Of a stretch of 64,000 nucleotides of DNA, positions 1 to 7,998 are shown piece after piece. The notes under the pieces are model-generated. The model did no database searches. It worked only from the letters and a program-made list of their open reading frames with translations, and was not told the DNA's origin. The translations under genes were made by a program, and so were the position numbers. The DNA comes from Peribacillus frigoritolerans. Lineage in GTDB: Bacteria; Bacillota; Bacilli; Bacillales; Bacillaceae. Positions within the stretch are counted from its first letter, which is position 1; the number at the start of each line of letters is the position of its first letter. The DNA lies in NCBI RefSeq assembly GCF_004358755.1, contig NZ_SMZY01000001.1, forward strand, positions 744,001-808,000, written 5' to 3'.

Positions 1-413
1 GGTTTAAAGAAAGGGGCTATGAGGATCAGTTAGTGAAAAAAGCGAAACAGCATATTCAGAACCACTATCAAGCCCATTTAGATTTTCTGGACAAGCTTCC
101 ATACTATTATGAAACAGAAGATTATCTTTTTGTACATGCAGGCATCAATCCTTCTCTTAGAGATTGGAAAAGCACTGAAGACACGGATTTTATGTGGATC
201 AGAGATCACTTCCTAAAGAATGATCATCATCATGCTCATACAATAGTCCATGGGCATACGCCTGCTTCACTTCTGCACCCTTCCAACGATATTTATTTTG
301 GAAATAAGAAGATAGCCATCGATGGTTCATGTGCATATGGAGGTCAGTTAAATTGTTTGGAGATAATGGGGGATTCTGTGAAGCAATATAGTGTTAAGAG
401 CTGCAAGAGTTGA
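1..413 (+). CDS. Metallophosphatase (PPP/ApaH type), C-terminal part
   Basis: The frame is open to the left edge of the window, so this is the 3' part of a longer gene; the GTG at 33 is internal. The fragment shows the late motifs of the calcineurin-like PPP fold: FVHAGI (the metal-binding His of the HGG-type motif) and VHGHTP (the last metal-binding His). The GDxHG, GDxxDRG and GNHE motifs would lie upstream. Family members are cytoplasmic serine/threonine protein phosphatases or diadenosine tetraphosphatases; which one this is cannot be decided from this part. It ends about 50 bp before the amj start, on the same strand. Confidence 0.8.
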   Translation, partial: FKERGYEDQLVKKAKQHIQNHYQAHLDFLDKLPYYYETEDYLFVHAGINPSLRDWKSTEDTDFMWIRDHFLKNDHHHAHTIVHGHTPASLLHPSNDIYFGNKKIAIDGSCAYGGQLNCLEIMGDSVKQYSVKSCKS

Positions 414-464
414 AGATTATGTATATGAATCTAAACTTATCTCACATAAAAGCAGGTAGATCAG

Positions 465-1280
465 GTGGAATTTATTACAGACAGAGTCTTATTTATCTCT
501 TTATTTATATTAATCATACACTGTATTGAAACGCTGGCATACGCTGTAAGGCTTTCTGGAGCGAGAGTGAAAATGATTGCCTCAGCTCTTTCACTGTTTA
601 ATTTAATGGTGATCGTTTCAAGAATGGCAAATATGATGCAGCAGCCATTTACAGGAAGTCTTGTTGACCTTGCACCCAAGGAAAATACGCTGCTCTATGT
701 TGAAAATCAATATCGCATCCTTATTGCATCATCTACGCTTGGAACCGTTTTAGGTATTTTATTATTGCCGACTTTCATTGCGCTATTTTCAAGAGCTATT
801 ATCCATTTGTCCGATGCCAGAGGATCGATTCCTCTTTTATTAAAAAAAGGTTTCTCTTTTGAGTATTTAAAAAGAGGAATAAAACACATTCAGCTGCCGA
901 AAAAGAGTTATTTTATGACAATTAATTTGAAACAGATTCCGATTAAACTATTTTTTATTAATATGATCATTACGTCTATTTATACTATTGGCGTTTTATC
1001 TGCTTTATACGCAGCGCTATTAGTGCCAGATCGGTCATCTACTGCGATCATGGCATCAGGACTAATAAATGGAATAGCCACCATCTTGCTTGTTATCCTG
1101 ATAGACCCTAAGATTTCAGTACTGGCGGATGATGTTGTTAATAATAAAGGAAGTTACACCAGGTTAAAAAGCATTTCCATCATGATGATCACCTCAAGGC
1201 TATTTGGAACGCTTTTAGCACAGCTGCTGTTTATACCCGGGGCTCATTATGTAGCGTGGTTAACGAAATTTATTGTTTAG
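465..1280 (+). CDS. amj: Amj-type lipid II flippase
   Basis: Polytopic membrane protein of 271 residues that I recognise as the Amj (YdaH, DUF2837) family. In B. subtilis, Amj is an alternate lipid II flippase that can replace MurJ in moving the peptidoglycan precursor across the membrane. About six hydrophobic segments are visible. The N-terminal half carries the typical run ETLAYAVRLSGAR and the later NLMVIVSRMANM. The length equals that of the family. The start is GTG (GTG GAA TTT) with only a weak upstream AGGT-like site. It sits alone behind a phosphatase gene and is followed by its own hairpin terminator. B. subtilis amj depends on sigma-M; I see no clear ECF-type promoter here. Confidence 0.87.
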   Translation: MEFITDRVLFISLFILIIHCIETLAYAVRLSGARVKMIASALSLFNLMVIVSRMANMMQQPFTGSLVDLAPKENTLLYVENQYRILIASSTLGTVLGILLLPTFIALFSRAIIHLSDARGSIPLLLKKGFSFEYLKRGIKHIQLPKKSYFMTINLKQIPIKLFFINMIITSIYTIGVLSALYAALLVPDRSSTAIMASGLINGIATILLVILIDPKISVLADDVVNNKGSYTRLKSISIMMITSRLFGTLLAQLLFIPGAHYVAWLTKFIV

Positions 1281-1295
1281 ATACTGATGATTCTG

Positions 1296-1323
1296 GCGTT
1301 TCTTATTAAAAGGGACGCTTTTT
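1296..1323 (+). terminator. Rho-independent terminator of amj
   Basis: Arms GCGTTTCTT and AAGGGACGC pair over 9 bp (two G-U pairs), followed by TTTTTC. Confidence 0.6.
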
Positions 1324-1397
1324 CTAATGAAATATCTTTAATGGATTTACATTCAATTCAATTTGTTTGACTTTAAAAAGCAATTCCATTATATTAG

Positions 1398-1424
1398 TTG
1401 ATAGGTCAATTATTGACCCGTCAA
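1398..1424. promoter_or_regulatory. Palindromic operator before the MarR gene
   Basis: A 15-bp perfect palindrome (GGTCAAT-T-ATTGACC, 1404-1418) lies inside a wider dyad whose outer arms TTGA and TCAA also match, with two mismatched positions on each side between them. The centre is at 1411, about 35-40 bp before the regulator start. This is the expected form of a MarR-dimer site, so autoregulation is inferred. Confidence 0.6.
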
Positions 1425-1445
1425 GTAATTAGAAAAAGGAGGAGG

Positions 1446-1883
1446 ATGCGTTTGTCCAACTCGTGCAATCTGGATGAAAAAATAGTCTATCGATTATATG
1501 AGATAAATAAGCTGACGATGCCCAAGTTTGAGCGGTGCACAGGAATCAGCCAATCAAGGCTTGAGCTTTTGCATGAGCTTTATGAGGCAGATGAAATCAG
1601 TCAGACTGCCCTGCAAAAGAAAGTGAACATTGATAATGCTGCAGTAACGAGACATTTAAAACAGCTTGAGGAAAAAGGAATGGTTGTGCGCAGGAAAAAT
1701 CCTGCTGATAACCGCATTACTTTTGTGAAGCTGACAGAAGAAGGCCGAATGAAGATCATTGCTTATAAAGAAGAAAAGCAGCGATTCATTTCAAATGTTT
1801 TAAAAGATTTTTCAGAAGAAGAACGTTCCTCTCTGTTAAATATGCTGAGCCGTATTCAAGGAAATGTGGAAAAGATTCAATAG
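1446..1883 (+). CDS. MarR-family transcriptional regulator
   Basis: Winged-helix regulator of about 145 residues. The core is visible: helix-turn-helix around SQTALQKKVNIDNAAVTRHL, then the wing with DNRITFVKLTEEG, the classic MarR DxRxxxxxLTxxG signature. A frame extends further upstream through a palindrome, but the ribosome site AAAGGAGGAGG at 1435-1445 shows that translation starts at ATG 1446 or, with better spacing, at TTG 1452. It heads an operon with a nitroreductase and a small monooxygenase, an arrangement like B. subtilis ydgJ/ydgI. Quinone-, nitro- or thiol-reactive compounds are plausible inducers, by analogy with MhqR and YodB type regulators; this is inference. Confidence 0.85.
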   Translation: MRLSNSCNLDEKIVYRLYEINKLTMPKFERCTGISQSRLELLHELYEADEISQTALQKKVNIDNAAVTRHLKQLEEKGMVVRRKNPADNRITFVKLTEEGRMKIIAYKEEKQRFISNVLKDFSEEERSSLLNMLSRIQGNVEKIQ

Positions 1884-1928
1884 CAAAAAACGAACGCATC
1901 ATGAAAAGACAAAAAAGGAGAATGAACC

Positions 1929-2564
1929 ATGAATAAAACATTAGTAAACGATTTTAAGGAAATTGTAACGGGACGCCGTTCCATTCGCAATTATGATCCA
2001 AGTGTAAAAATCAGCAAAGAGGAAATGACGGAAATTTTAACGGAAGCTGCACTTGCACCATCATCTGTTAACTTGCAGCCATGGCGTTTTGTTGTAATTG
2101 ACTCGAAAGAAGGAAAAGAAACGCTTGCTCCTCTTGCCAGATTCAATCAAAGACAAGTTGAGACTTCTTCGGCCGTCATCGCTGTGTTTGCAGATATGCA
2201 AAGTGATTTATACCTTGATGAAATTTATAATAAAGCAGTGGAAGAAGGGCACATGCCTGCGGAAGTAAGAGATCAGCAAGTGCCTGCAATAAAAGGTTTC
2301 TTTGAAGCAATGACATTTGAACAAACAAAAGAAATGAATTTGATTGATGCAGGTCTAGTATCGATGCAGCTGATGCTGGTGGCCCGCGCACATGGCTATG
2401 ACACGAACCCAATCGGCGGTTTTGAAAAAGATCAAATTGCTGAAGCCTTTGACTTGGACAAGAACCGTTATTATCCTGTTATGCTTCTCTCAATCGGAAA
2501 AGCTGCTGATGCTGGGTACAAATCTGTGCGCCTGCCGATTGAGGCAATTGCAGAGTGGAAGTAA
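1929..2564 (+). CDS. ydgI: NAD(P)H nitroreductase, YdgI-like
   Basis: FMN-dependent nitroreductase-fold protein of 211 residues, the usual length for the NfnB/YdgI group. The FMN-binding N-terminus GRRSIRNYDP, the APSSVNLQPWRFVV segment and the C-terminal ARAHGYDTNPIGGF are all present. It matches B. subtilis YdgI closely in remembered sequence. The enzyme transfers hydride from NAD(P)H to quinones, nitro compounds or similar acceptors in the cytoplasm; the true substrate is not known. Start ATG follows AAAAAAGGAGAATGAACC with good spacing. It lies 45 bp after the MarR gene and 35 bp before the monooxygenase gene, so co-transcription is likely. Confidence 0.88.
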   Translation: MNKTLVNDFKEIVTGRRSIRNYDPSVKISKEEMTEILTEAALAPSSVNLQPWRFVVIDSKEGKETLAPLARFNQRQVETSSAVIAVFADMQSDLYLDEIYNKAVEEGHMPAEVRDQQVPAIKGFFEAMTFEQTKEMNLIDAGLVSMQLMLVARAHGYDTNPIGGFEKDQIAEAFDLDKNRYYPVMLLSIGKAADAGYKSVRLPIEAIAEWK

Positions 2565-2599
2565 GTTCAAAAATCAATGATTGAAATGGGGAACATAGA

Positions 2600-2896
2600 A
2601 TGATTATTATTCATGCTGGATTAAAAGTAAATGCCGAAAAGGAAACTGATTTTTTAAACGAAATCCGCACTTTAGTTGCAGCCTCAAGAGCTGAAAGCGG
2701 CAATATCTCATATGATTTAATGAAAGATACAGAGCAGGATGGCGCTTATACAATGGTGGAGGTTTGGGAAAGTGCTGAAGCCGTTGCAGCACACAACTCA
2801 AGTGAGCACTTTACTTCATTTGTAGGCAAAGCTCCGCAATTTCTGGCAGCTCCGCTTCAAGCGAATGTGTATGATGGTAAACCGGTTGAGAGATAA
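2600..2896 (+). CDS. ABM-domain quinol monooxygenase-like protein
   Basis: Small protein of 98 residues with a single antibiotic-biosynthesis-monooxygenase (ABM, YgiN-like) dimeric ferredoxin-like domain. Typical features are the opening MIIIHAGLKV, the middle ESGNISYDLMKD, and TMVEVWESAEAVAAHNSSEHF. YgiN relatives oxidise quinols or quinone-like compounds without a cofactor, often beside a quinone reductase. That fits its place as third gene of the MarR/nitroreductase operon: reduction of a quinone by the first enzyme, follow-up chemistry by the second. Substrate is inferred from context only. A strong terminator follows at once. Confidence 0.83.
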   Translation: MIIIHAGLKVNAEKETDFLNEIRTLVAASRAESGNISYDLMKDTEQDGAYTMVEVWESAEAVAAHNSSEHFTSFVGKAPQFLAAPLQANVYDGKPVER

Positions 2897-2906
2897 GCGC
2901 TTATTG

Positions 2907-2949
2907 AAAAATCCCCATTCGAAGCAACCTTCGTATGGGGATTTTTTTA
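2907..2949 (+). terminator. Terminator of the MarR operon
   Basis: Stem ATCCCCAT with ATGGGGAT, extended inside by TCGAAG/CTTCG, followed by seven T residues. Confidence 0.85.
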
Positions 2950-3016
2950 TTGAATTAAAACTTATCTTTTAATGACCCTAAATTTAATAAAGTCGCAACG
3001 GTCAGAATGATCATGC

Positions 3017-3058
3017 ATGGCACATCATTTTAACAGTTAAAATGGTGTGCCATTTTTT
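3017..3058. terminator. Orphan terminator-like hairpin
   Basis: An 18-bp nearly perfect stem (ATGGCACATCATTTTAAC with GTTAAAATGGTGTGCCAT) followed by TTTTTT. It lies about 70 bp after the real operon terminator with no gene between. The rest of the 2.9-3.25 kb gap shows nothing else I can name. It may be the relic of a lost gene or the end of a short RNA. Confidence 0.5.
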
Positions 3059-3252
3059 GTGTTCTTAAATAGAGGAAATCAGAATATTGAATATTTATGT
3101 TATGATAGGATTGTCTAAATAATAAGATGGATGAGTTTAGGAAGAGATAATCGATTTTGTTCTAAGTTTTAAGCGGCGATTACAGTGCAGGGTAATCGAT
3201 CTGTTTTGGTCAGAATTGTTACATAAAAGATAAATCTTGAGGAGAGATAGGT

Positions 3253-4005
3253 GTGGACATTATTTTCGAAGATGAGGCACTGGCCGTGGAAGCGGTCAAG
3301 GCAATCCATACTGGCGATGTCCGATCGCTGAAGCGGCTGCTTGTTGAAAATCCAGGTTTGGTCACGGCGAGAATAGTCGGAAGAGACTATGATGAAAAGT
3401 GTAATCGCTTGGGAATGTCGCGTACATTGCTGCACGTTGTGACCGACTGGCCAGGTCACTTCCTTAATGGTGCAGCGACAGTGAGGCTTCTGATCGATGC
3501 CGGCGCTGATGTAAACGCCCGATTCACCGGCCCGCACACCGAGACGCCGCTTCATTGGGCTGCGAGCTGTGATGACATTGAAGTGCTTGACGCTCTTCTT
3601 GATGCAGGTGCAGACATTGAGGCTCCCGGAGCTGTCATCGCAGGCGGCACTCCGCTGGACGATGCGGTGGCATTCGCGCAGTGGCATGCAGCGCGACGGC
3701 TTGTCGAACGAGGGGCACAAACCAAGCTCTGGCACGCTTCTGCACTCGGGCTGATGGATCTCGTCAAAGAACGCTGTGAAGGCAGCAAATTACCCGCTCC
3801 CGACGAAATCACAGAAGCTTTCTGGCTAGCGTGTCATGGCGGACAGCTAATGGCAGCTGAGTACCTCTTGGAGCAGGGGGCTAATCTCAATTGGATCGGC
3901 TATGATGAACTTACACCACTAGATACTGCACACCGCAGCAGCGCTGATGAACTGGTCCACTGGCTTGGTAGCCGGGGCGCCAAGTCTGCCAGTGAGCTAG
4001 GATGA
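3253..4005 (+). CDS. Ankyrin-repeat protein
   Basis: Cytoplasmic-looking protein of 250 residues built mainly of ankyrin repeats. Clear repeat cores are LLIDAGADVNARFTG...TPLHWAASC, LDALLDAGADIEAPG...TPLDDAVAF, and near the C-terminus AAEYLLEQGANLNWIG...TPLDTAH. No signal peptide, no membrane segment and no fused enzyme domain. Ankyrin repeats bind other proteins; the partner is unknown. Start GTG follows GGAGAGA at good spacing. The gene is clearly richer in G and C than its neighbours (rough reading, about 55 percent), with GC-ended codons, and it stands alone between terminators. Recent acquisition is likely. Confidence 0.82.
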   Translation: MDIIFEDEALAVEAVKAIHTGDVRSLKRLLVENPGLVTARIVGRDYDEKCNRLGMSRTLLHVVTDWPGHFLNGAATVRLLIDAGADVNARFTGPHTETPLHWAASCDDIEVLDALLDAGADIEAPGAVIAGGTPLDDAVAFAQWHAARRLVERGAQTKLWHASALGLMDLVKERCEGSKLPAPDEITEAFWLACHGGQLMAAEYLLEQGANLNWIGYDELTPLDTAHRSSADELVHWLGSRGAKSASELG

Positions 4006-4141
4006 TCTCAAGGGTTATCAATAAAAGTAAAACAATATGGCAAAGCTTATCTTATGATGGAGCGTTTTTCGAGAGCAAGAAAAGCGTTTTTTTTTGATGA
4101 ATAAAGTAAAATGTTGAATTTAACTGGTAAACTAGAAAAAC

Positions 4142-4171
4142 AATGGACTGTTTCGGCAGTTCATTTTTTTT
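4142..4171 (+). terminator. Terminator-like hairpin before the KDG operon
   Basis: AATGGACTG pairs with CAGTTCATT around a TTTCGG loop, followed by a T-run. It separates the ankyrin gene from the next promoter. Confidence 0.6.
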
Positions 4172-4182
4172 AAATAAAAGGG

Positions 4183-4211
4183 TTGTAAAACGCTTTCACA
4201 CGCATTATAAT
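4183..4211 (+). promoter_or_regulatory. Sigma-A promoter of the KDG operon with cre-like site
   Basis: TTGTAA (4183-4188), 17-bp spacer, TATAAT (4206-4211). The -35 and spacer overlap AAAACGCTTTCA, a good match to the right half and centre of a CcpA cre site but with two mismatches in the left half. Catabolite repression by CcpA is therefore possible. Confidence 0.7.
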
Positions 4212-4224
4212 TCAAATAAACCGA

Positions 4225-4246
4225 TTTACTAAACCGATTTAGTAAA
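4225..4246. promoter_or_regulatory. LacI-type operator 1 of the KDG/hxl regulon
   Basis: Nine-bp arms TTTACTAAA and TTTAGTAAA flank CCGA, the CG-centred form usual for LacI-family repressors. It begins about 14 bp after the TATAAT box, so a bound repressor would block initiation. A partial direct copy, AAACCGATTTACT, overlaps it on the left. The same motif precedes hxlA. Confidence 0.75.
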
Positions 4247-4262
4247 AGAAAGGAGCGTTTTT

Positions 4263-5042
4263 TTGAATCATGTAATCATTCCGCTTAATGCTTTTGATAG
4301 AAAAGAAGTTTTAGAGAATGGGCAGTTTTCATTTATCAGCATGATTAAAGAATCAGGAGCTTACGGCGCAGAAATCAGAAGAGAATTGTTTACTGAACAA
4401 GAATTGCCCTTGAAGCAGTTGCGTGATGAGATAGCAAGTTCATTGTTTATTGTCTATTCGGCTCCTGTTGAACTCTGGAAAACGGACGGATTTCTTAATG
4501 AAGAGGAGATTCTGAAAATCAGAGAAGAAGCCCTTTTGCTTGGTGCGAGGTGGGTGAAGGTATCGCTAGGACATTACATAAAAGGTGTATCAGACTTAGA
4601 AAAACTGAATCAATTACTGAATCAATTTGATTCGATGGAACTGCTGATCGAAAACGATCAAACCTTACATGGCGGAAATGCTGAAATTCTTCGTTCTTTT
4701 TATGAAAGCGCTTCGATTAGGGGAGTTCCAGTTAAAATGACATTCGATACAGGAAATTGGCTCTATACGAATGAAAACCCGATTGCAGCATTTGGGATGC
4801 TGAAAGAGTTTGTTGCATATCTGCATCTAAAGAATGTGGTGCCATCCGGCAATGGATTTATTACCACTGAACTAACAAACAGTGAAAAAGCTGATTGGAG
4901 AAAGATAGCAGAGCAGCTGCCGGAAAATCTCCCAATAGCACTGGAATTTCCCATTCATCCTGTCAGCCGTTTGAAAGAATTTATAGGAATGGTCCATTCC
5001 GCTAAAACAATAAGGAAAGGTGAGGCTGTATGCAAAAGTTAG
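4263..5042 (+). CDS. Sugar phosphate isomerase/epimerase family protein (TIM barrel)
   Basis: Protein of 259 residues with the xylose-isomerase-like TIM-barrel pattern: strand ends such as ARWVKVSLGH, MELLIENDQT, VKMTFDTGNW and FVAYLHLKNV carry the acidic and His residues that normally hold the metal. Family members isomerise or epimerise sugars, sugar acids or sugar phosphates. As first gene of the KDG operon it probably feeds a hexuronate- or aldonate-derived sugar toward 2-keto-3-deoxygluconate; the exact reaction is inference. Start is TTG behind AAAGGAG, close after the LacI operator. The 3' end overlaps the kinase gene by 13 bp, which suggests coupled translation. Confidence 0.7.
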   Translation: MNHVIIPLNAFDRKEVLENGQFSFISMIKESGAYGAEIRRELFTEQELPLKQLRDEIASSLFIVYSAPVELWKTDGFLNEEEILKIREEALLLGARWVKVSLGHYIKGVSDLEKLNQLLNQFDSMELLIENDQTLHGGNAEILRSFYESASIRGVPVKMTFDTGNWLYTNENPIAAFGMLKEFVAYLHLKNVVPSGNGFITTELTNSEKADWRKIAEQLPENLPIALEFPIHPVSRLKEFIGMVHSAKTIRKGEAVCKS

Positions 5043-5977
5043 ATGTAGTTACGTTCGGGGAAGCAATGGCACTGTTCATGGCAGAAACTCCAGGACCGCT
5101 AGATGAGATCAGGCACTTTACAAGGGAGCTTGCAGGTGCTGAAACCAATGTTGCAATTGGGCTCGCAAGACTCGGACTGAAATCAGGCTGGGCAAGCAAG
5201 GTTGGAGCAGACGCTTTTGGAACTTTTATTATGAAAAGGCTTGCAGAAGATAACGTGAATGTAGATCATGTTTTCAAAGATGACCGCTATCCAACGGGAT
5301 TTCAGCTCAAAGAAAAAGCATTAAAGGGAGATCCTGCGGTTCAGTATTTCCGCAAAGGCTCTGCTGCAAGCTTTATGAGTGCTGATGATTTTCAAAAAGA
5401 CTATTTCAGCGGGGCCGGTCATCTTCACATGACAGGTATTCCTTTAGCCATTTCAAGTCATACTCGCTCGTTTGCCGAAAAAGCGCTGACTCATATGAAA
5501 GAAACAGGACGCACGGTCAGTTTTGATCCTAATCTGAGGCCGACATTGTGGGCTTCGCAGCAGGAAATGATTGAAGTAGTAAATGAGTTTGCTTTTAAAG
5601 CGGACTATGTCCTTCCCGGCATTTCAGAAGGGGAACTTCTTACTGGATACAGCAGCCCGGGTGATATTGCATCCTTTTATTTAGAAAAAGGAGTCAGCCT
5701 TGTTGTCATTAAGCTTGGCGATCAAGGCGCATTTTATAAAAATCATGCAGAAGAAGGAACCGTAAAGCCATTTGAAGTTAAAAAAGTGGTTGACACAGTC
5801 GGAGCGGGGGATGGATTTGCGGTTGGACTGATCAGCGGCCTGCTTGAGAATCTGCCGCTTAATGAAGCTGTACTAAGAGGAAACGCCATTGGTTCTTTGG
5901 CCGTTCAATCACCTGGTGACAATGATGGATATCCAGATCGCAAGACATTAATCGATTATATGAATTTACCTATTTAA
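5030..5977 (+). CDS. kdgK: 2-keto-3-deoxygluconate kinase (PfkB family)
   Basis: Ribokinase/PfkB-fold sugar kinase of 315 residues. The N-terminal substrate region (TFGEAMALFMAETPGPL, then GAETNVAIGLARLG) and the C-terminal ATP/anion-hole motif DTVGAGDGFAVGL with its catalytic Asp are intact. In this family KdgK phosphorylates 2-keto-3-deoxygluconate to KDPG, which the downstream aldolase cleaves. The start codon lies inside the end of the epimerase gene and the MFS gene begins 14 bp after the stop, so these genes form one operon. Fructokinase activity is the main alternative, but the neighbouring KDPG aldolase makes the KDG assignment strong. Confidence 0.85.
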   Translation: MQKLDVVTFGEAMALFMAETPGPLDEIRHFTRELAGAETNVAIGLARLGLKSGWASKVGADAFGTFIMKRLAEDNVNVDHVFKDDRYPTGFQLKEKALKGDPAVQYFRKGSAASFMSADDFQKDYFSGAGHLHMTGIPLAISSHTRSFAEKALTHMKETGRTVSFDPNLRPTLWASQQEMIEVVNEFAFKADYVLPGISEGELLTGYSSPGDIASFYLEKGVSLVVIKLGDQGAFYKNHAEEGTVKPFEVKKVVDTVGAGDGFAVGLISGLLENLPLNEAVLRGNAIGSLAVQSPGDNDGYPDRKTLIDYMNLPI

Positions 5978-5990
5978 GGAGGATTTTACG

Positions 5991-7277
5991 ATGAAGCAAC
6001 CATTAGCAAAACAAAGATGGCTCCGGTTAATACCCGTTGTTTTTATCACATACAGCCTTGCCTACCTGGACCGGGCGAACTATGCGTTCGGCGCTGCAGG
6101 GGGAATGGCGCAGGATTTGCAGATTACACCTGCTATATCCTCGCTGCTTGGATCTCTATTCTTTTTAGGGTATTTCTTTTTCCAGGTTCCCGGAGCACAT
6201 TATGCCGAAAAGAAAAGTGCCAAAGTCCTGATTTTCTGGTCGCTGATCGCTTGGGGAGCTCTTGCGACGGCAACAGGAATGGTTTCAAATGTAAATTTCT
6301 TATTTATCATCAGATTTATGCTTGGTGTTGTAGAAAGTGCCGTCATGCCGGCAATGCTTGTCTTTTTAAGCCACTGGTTCACTAAAGCAGAACGATCACG
6401 TGCCAACACATTTCTTATCCTTGGTAATCCGGTAACGGTTTTATGGATGTCAATCGTTTCAGGTTATTTATTGGAAGCGTACGGCTGGAGATGGATGTTT
6501 ATTATTGAAGGACTTCCAGCGGTAATTTGGGCATTTTTATGGTGGAAGCTTGTGTTCGATCATCCTAAAGATGCAAAATGGCTCAGCGCAAAAGAAAAAG
6601 CGGACCTCCAGGGTGCCCTTGAAAAAGAACAGGAAGGAATCAAGCCTGTTAAGAACTACCGTGAAGCGTTTAAATCGAAAGTCGTTATTTTACTCGCAGC
6701 GCAATATGCTCTTTGGAGTGTCGGACTTTACGGATTCGTAATGTGGCTTCCTTCTATTATAAAAGCAGCACCGAATATGAGCATTGTTCAAACAGGATGG
6801 TTATCCGCCGTCCCTTATGTTTTAGCTGTCATTCTTATGCTTACCGCTTCCCATTTCTCAGATAAGCTGCAAAAACGGAAAGAATTTGTCTGGCCGTTCC
6901 TGTTTATCGGTGCGATCGCCTTTTATGCATCGTACTTGATTGGACCGGATCATTTCTGGATCAGTTTCGTCCTGCTTATTATAGCTGGAGGCGCAATGTA
7001 CGCGCCATATGGACCGTTTTTCGCCATTATCCCGGAGATTCTGCCTCGAAATGTAGCAGGAGGAGCAATGGCCTTAATCAATTCAATGGGTGCACTTGGT
7101 TCATTTGTCGGGTCATATGTAGTTGGGTATTTAAACGGTTCAACTGGAGGTTTTGCGGCATCATACATCTTTATGGCCGGTTCATTGCTGCTGTCAGCGA
7201 TCTTAACTATTGTTGCGACGAAACAGGCAAAGGAAAAGCATATCAAACAGCCGAACGTTAATACCAATATTTCATAA
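5991..7277 (+). CDS. MFS transporter, anion:cation symporter (hexuronate/aldonate type)
   Basis: Protein of 428 residues with about 12 membrane segments and the layout of the ACS branch of the major facilitator superfamily (ExuT, GudP, DgoT). Recognisable are YSLAYLDRANYAFGAAGG in the first helix region, RFMLGVVESAVMPAM, and GYLLEAYGWRWMFIIEG before the central loop. Such carriers import hexuronates, glucarate, galactonate or related acids with protons. The operon suggests a sugar acid that is converted to KDG. Start ATG follows AAGGAGG at ideal spacing. B. subtilis uses a different type of carrier (KdgT) in its kdg operon, so this is a functional replacement. Confidence 0.82.
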   Translation: MKQPLAKQRWLRLIPVVFITYSLAYLDRANYAFGAAGGMAQDLQITPAISSLLGSLFFLGYFFFQVPGAHYAEKKSAKVLIFWSLIAWGALATATGMVSNVNFLFIIRFMLGVVESAVMPAMLVFLSHWFTKAERSRANTFLILGNPVTVLWMSIVSGYLLEAYGWRWMFIIEGLPAVIWAFLWWKLVFDHPKDAKWLSAKEKADLQGALEKEQEGIKPVKNYREAFKSKVVILLAAQYALWSVGLYGFVMWLPSIIKAAPNMSIVQTGWLSAVPYVLAVILMLTASHFSDKLQKRKEFVWPFLFIGAIAFYASYLIGPDHFWISFVLLIIAGGAMYAPYGPFFAIIPEILPRNVAGGAMALINSMGALGSFVGSYVVGYLNGSTGGFAASYIFMAGSLLLSAILTIVATKQAKEKHIKQPNVNTNIS

Positions 7278-7297
7278 TAGAAAGTGGAGTGGAGAAA

Positions 7298-7957
7298 ATG
7301 GGAGTAACTGAAATTAAAAACCGCGGGGTTGTAGCTGTCATAAGAGGGGCTTCGCCTGAATCCATCATTTCAATCGGAAATGCTCTAAAAGACGGAGGGG
7401 TTACGGCTCTTGAAATCACGATGGAAACGCCACGGGCAGCGTCTGTTATTGAGGCTGCAGCGTCATACTTTGGAGACGATGTGCTTGTTGGTGCAGGGAC
7501 CGTCCTTGATCCGGAAACGGCCCGGATGGCCATTCTTTCAGGCGCTAAATTCATCTTTTCACCAACGGTGCGAAAAGAAACGATCACTATGGCTAAACGA
7601 TATGGCGTTATTAGTGTTCCAGGGGCATTTACACCGACAGAAATTCTTACAGCCTATGAATATGGAGCAGACTTGATTAAAGTGTTCCCGGCTGATGCTT
7701 TCGGACCTGCGTATTTGAAAAATATTGCCGGCCCGCTGCCGCACATCCCGCTGATGCCGACTGGCGGCGTTGATCTTCATAATACAGCTGACTATATTAA
7801 AGCAGGCGCTGTTGCAGTTGGGGCAGGGAGTACTCTAGTGAATACAAAAAAACCATTAACGGAAGAAGCCCTATTTAATATGAAAGAAAAAGCTGCAGAT
7901 TTTATAAACGAAGTAAAGAAAGCAAGAGAAGAAATTCAAATGGCCGCTCGAGTATGA
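7298..7957 (+). CDS. kdgA: Bifunctional KDPG/KHG aldolase
   Basis: Class I aldolase of the 2-keto-3-deoxy-6-phosphogluconate family, 219 residues, about 20 longer than B. subtilis KdgA because of the tail. The catalytic Glu in LEITMET and the Schiff-base Lys in LIKVFPAD (about residue 128) are present, as is the phosphate-binding PTGGV. It splits KDPG to pyruvate and glyceraldehyde 3-phosphate in the cytoplasm. The frame allows a GTG 9 bp upstream, but AAAGTGGAG lies 8 bp before ATG 7298, which decides the start. It is the last metabolic gene of the operon; a hairpin overlaps its stop codon. Confidence 0.88.
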   Translation: MGVTEIKNRGVVAVIRGASPESIISIGNALKDGGVTALEITMETPRAASVIEAAASYFGDDVLVGAGTVLDPETARMAILSGAKFIFSPTVRKETITMAKRYGVISVPGAFTPTEILTAYEYGADLIKVFPADAFGPAYLKNIAGPLPHIPLMPTGGVDLHNTADYIKAGAVAVGAGSTLVNTKKPLTEEALFNMKEKAADFINEVKKAREEIQMAARV

Positions 7958-7974
7958 GCGGCCCCGCATTTTTA
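7942..7974 (+). terminator. Weak terminator or attenuator after kdgA
   Basis: GGCCGCTC pairs with GAGCGGCC across the kdgA stop codon; CCGCATTTTTA follows. The T-run is short and set off by a few bases, so partial readthrough into the regulator gene is likely. Confidence 0.5.
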
Positions 7975-7998
7975 GCTGATGAAGAGGAGAGTGGATTA

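Noticed and set aside
3169-3735. Long minus-strand frame opposite the ankyrin gene
   Set aside because: It is an antisense shadow caused by the high GC content of the ankyrin gene; the plus-strand protein has clear ankyrin repeats.
4699-4716. Second cre site inside the epimerase gene (TGAAAGCGCTTCGA)
   Set aside because: The left half is good but the right half lacks the WCA end, so it is not supported.
6017-6385. Frame overlapping the MFS gene
   Set aside because: Cys/Arg-rich translation in the wrong frame of a clear transporter gene.
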